Shown piece by piece: positions 51,701 through 55,074 of a stretch of DNA of 64,000 nt. Source of the DNA: Distichodus sexfasciatus (taxonomy: Eukaryota > Chordata > Actinopteri > Characiformes > Distichodontidae). The stretch is taken from assembly GCA_032718565.1 (NCBI GenBank), contig JAVGVS010000019.1:3398544-3462543 (forward strand), written 5' to 3'. The position numbers and the translations under genes are program-made. Position 1 is the first letter of the stretch; the number at the start of each line of letters is the position of its first letter. The notes below the pieces were generated by a model that made no database searches, was not told the origin of the DNA, and was given only the letters and a program-made list of their open reading frames with translations.

Positions 51701-54700
51701 TTTGGTGGTTTTATAATGTTTTTATCATTTCAACTGGGCACCACACCGAATGTATTTGACCCATTCATGAAGGAGCAGTGGGCAGCTGACATGGGCAGCG
51801 CTCAGGGGGCAGTGCTAGGGGACGGTACATTGCTCATGAGTACCTCAGTGATACCTTTACCGGTCCTGGGATTAGAACCGGCGGCCGAATGCCCTAATCG
51901 TCACGCTACCAACTGCCCCATTACGATAATCCATTAGGTTTGCATTCGTTCCTGATCAAGCGGATTCTAAAAGCTCCTGTGCATGACAGGGTGGAGAAGC
52001 GTTATTGATTCATTCGGAATCATCATAGCTTTAAATCCACCTCTATCTGATATCCAGCACTACAACCACGGTGCCTTTGGGGAAGCTGTGTCACGGAGAG
52101 TGTCCATGTAGCTGGGAAATGGAAGCTATTTTGGAAAAGATCATCTGCTACACAATGATCTGCGGTTTAAATCCTGAGTACCACTGAGGTACCGTGAGCA
52201 AGTTACTGTCCACGTCAGACATTATTCGGATGCTCCTATGTGGAGGGGTTGAAAGCAGAGGTTGCATTTTCTGGTGGTAAAATGCTGTGTTCACAATGAC
52301 AATCACTTACTTTCACACTAACCTAGCTTGTTAACTTCAAGCAAATGTGACCCTCCACGGCAAAACCATTCGCTTGTTGCAAATTTTCAAAATTGAGTTA
52401 TGTTTTCATGAAAGGGCATAAATCAGGCTTCAAAACGTATGACTGAGATATCCACATTCAGAGCAGTTGGGTTTCTCCTGTCACGCCGAGTGAGAAACAG
52501 AGAAATCCTCCTTTGAAGTTGACTATCGATGTAGCACTCACAGACGCTTGGTGCGGTCGCGGCTACGTTTGCATTTACGGTAGCCTACGCTGCATTCCCA
52601 GCCACACGGATAGCCTACCTGCGTTAGGTTAACTGAACTCGGGAGACGGAGATGGATTCCAGAGAAATATCTTCATGCTAGTCAACCAGTGGATTTACCG
52701 TAAATATTGAAGGTCAAAACAGAAACTTTTAACATTCTGCTGGAATTGAATTCCTCACCTCAAGAAAGTCACGTTTTTAGGATGGAAAGGGTAAGTTTTT
52801 CTGCCAAATTTATTCACAACAGTACATTATAGACCTTCCACTGTTTCAAAACACTAAAAACAAAAAATCCAAAATTTTACCCCACGCAACATAAACGGTC
52901 GTTTTTCTCGGAAACCTCCGTTGCGACAAGCGACTGGTTTTGCCGTGGAGGGTCACAAATAAATCCAAATAACTTTTAGGTGAGGCAGTAATGATGTCTG
53001 ACCTTTACTGAAAGATGACCGCAACTTGGTCTCTTTGAGTCACACTTCTAGTTCTGCCTCCAAATTTAAACGAAAGAAACGTGTGATGTCAACTGGCTAC
53101 GCACTCATCCGCACTCACAGAGACAGAAGGGACGGTTTGGATGGGGATTGTGTATGAATTAGGAGGTGAGGAGTGAGGAGTTAGGAGGAGAGGACAGGGA
53201 GGGGTTGGGGTGGGATGGGGGAAGGGGTTCAGGGGTCGTAAGCCACCCTGTAACGGCTGAGATTGAAAAGTAGACAGGCACCTCTTACGTTTATGCGCGC
53301 TTGGTACTCGGCGCTACCGGCCGAGTTGCGTGCAGCGCAGCGGTACACGCCCCCGTCGCGGATCTGCGGGCTGCTGACATTAACGTGCGAGACGGTGGAG
53401 CCGTCCGAGAGCGTGTACTGACTGGCCCGGTGCGCCGAGTCCCGAGCGATCGGCTCGTCGTCCAGCGTCCAGGTGATGGTGGGCGGCGGTGCGCCTTTGG
53501 CCGCGCACATGAGGGAGAAGGGCTCGCCCGGGGCGACCACGCGCTCGCTGAAGGAGGAGACGATCCGCGGCGTGCCGTCTGGGAAGAAAGGGGAGAAAAG
53601 GACGGATTGCGTTATTCACTTTTAGCCAAAGTAAGGACTACTGCTGCTGAATGACCCTTTGGTGGCGGTGATGTGTCCTAAGTGACGTGCACAGTTGGAG
53701 TAAAGCTCAGCTCTCAGCCCAACTCTGAAAGCTGCTTTAAACTGGGTGTGGAGTGCAGCAGTTACGTGGGGGAGGAACTGGGGCAGAGAGATAAAGCATT
53801 CTTCAGACCTATAAAGCTTAACAGGTGACTCACCTTCCAGCAGGATGATGGAGAAGTCTTGGGCCGTTTGACCCTTGCGGGTGGCGAAGCACTGGTATGC
53901 GCCCGAGTGGCGTTTCTGGGCGCCGGTGATAAAGAGCGTTTCGTTGTGTGAGCCCTGAATGGAGAAGTGCTGGTCGGGGAGGACGGGCTCAGTGTTCCGG
54001 AACCAGGACACGGTGAACGGGGGAGAACCCTGCACCGCACAGGACAGGATCACCGTGCTGCTGATGCCCGTCTTCAAGTTCTTAGGTGAGAGGGTCACCC
54101 TCAGGGGCTCTGGGGAAGGGCAGGAGGAGGAGAAGGACAAAGAGTGGGAGAAGGACAGAGAGAGATTTGGAGAGAGAGAGAGAGAGATAGAGAGGATTCG
54201 CTGATGAAGTCGGCTCTGTTACACTGGCACACGATACTTTATATCTGAAGATTTTTTTATTTCAAATTTATATCTGTAGCTTACTCTGTTTTACTTGCAA
54301 TTTATCATTAATTTAATGAAACCAGAGCACATCTGAAGTGAAAGGACAAAAAAAAAAAGAGGTAGAAAAGGGGAGAAAAGTGTATGTGTGAAAAAAGAGA
54401 CAGAGATAGAGAAAAATGATGCGGTCCCATGGGAGCAGACATACATGAAGAGAAGCGGAAATGGTGATTCCATGGAAAAGATATCCACGCAGGTGGAAAA
54501 AGCGGTAGAGAAAGAAAAGAAAAAGACGAACGAAAGGGGAACACAATAAGCTGCTATTAGATCCATCTCAACAGAAGTCGCTAACATTCAAACCCTAATC
54601 TCAAAGAAACCTGACATAAACAAACATCAATTCCCATGTCAATCTCACGAAGTCCCAGCATAATTTTCCAATTTGGGGAACAAAATTTCCGGCTCTGCCG

Positions 54701-54814
54701 ATACATGCCAATAGGGAGGGACGCGAGCCTGTTTGTAGGTATTGGAAAGATAGAGAGAATGTCAGTGAGCAATAAGGCAGCTGGTGTTATGTGCTGGGGG
54801 CTCAGTGAGTGTGT

Positions 54815-54846
<32 letters not shown>

Positions 54847-55042
54847 ACCATCCTCTCTGCTTGCCCTGTCAGAGTGTGTGTGAGCAGACTGGTGTGATGT
54901 GCCCACTGGCTATACGTCCAAATGTCCACCCAAGCTCCCCCTCTCCACTGCTCTAGCTCTCCTCTGCCTCCCCCCTTCTTTAAGGTCGTGTCTCGAGCAA
55001 ACTGCACCCCTCCATCTCTGGACACACACACACACACACACA

Positions 55043-55074
<32 letters not shown>

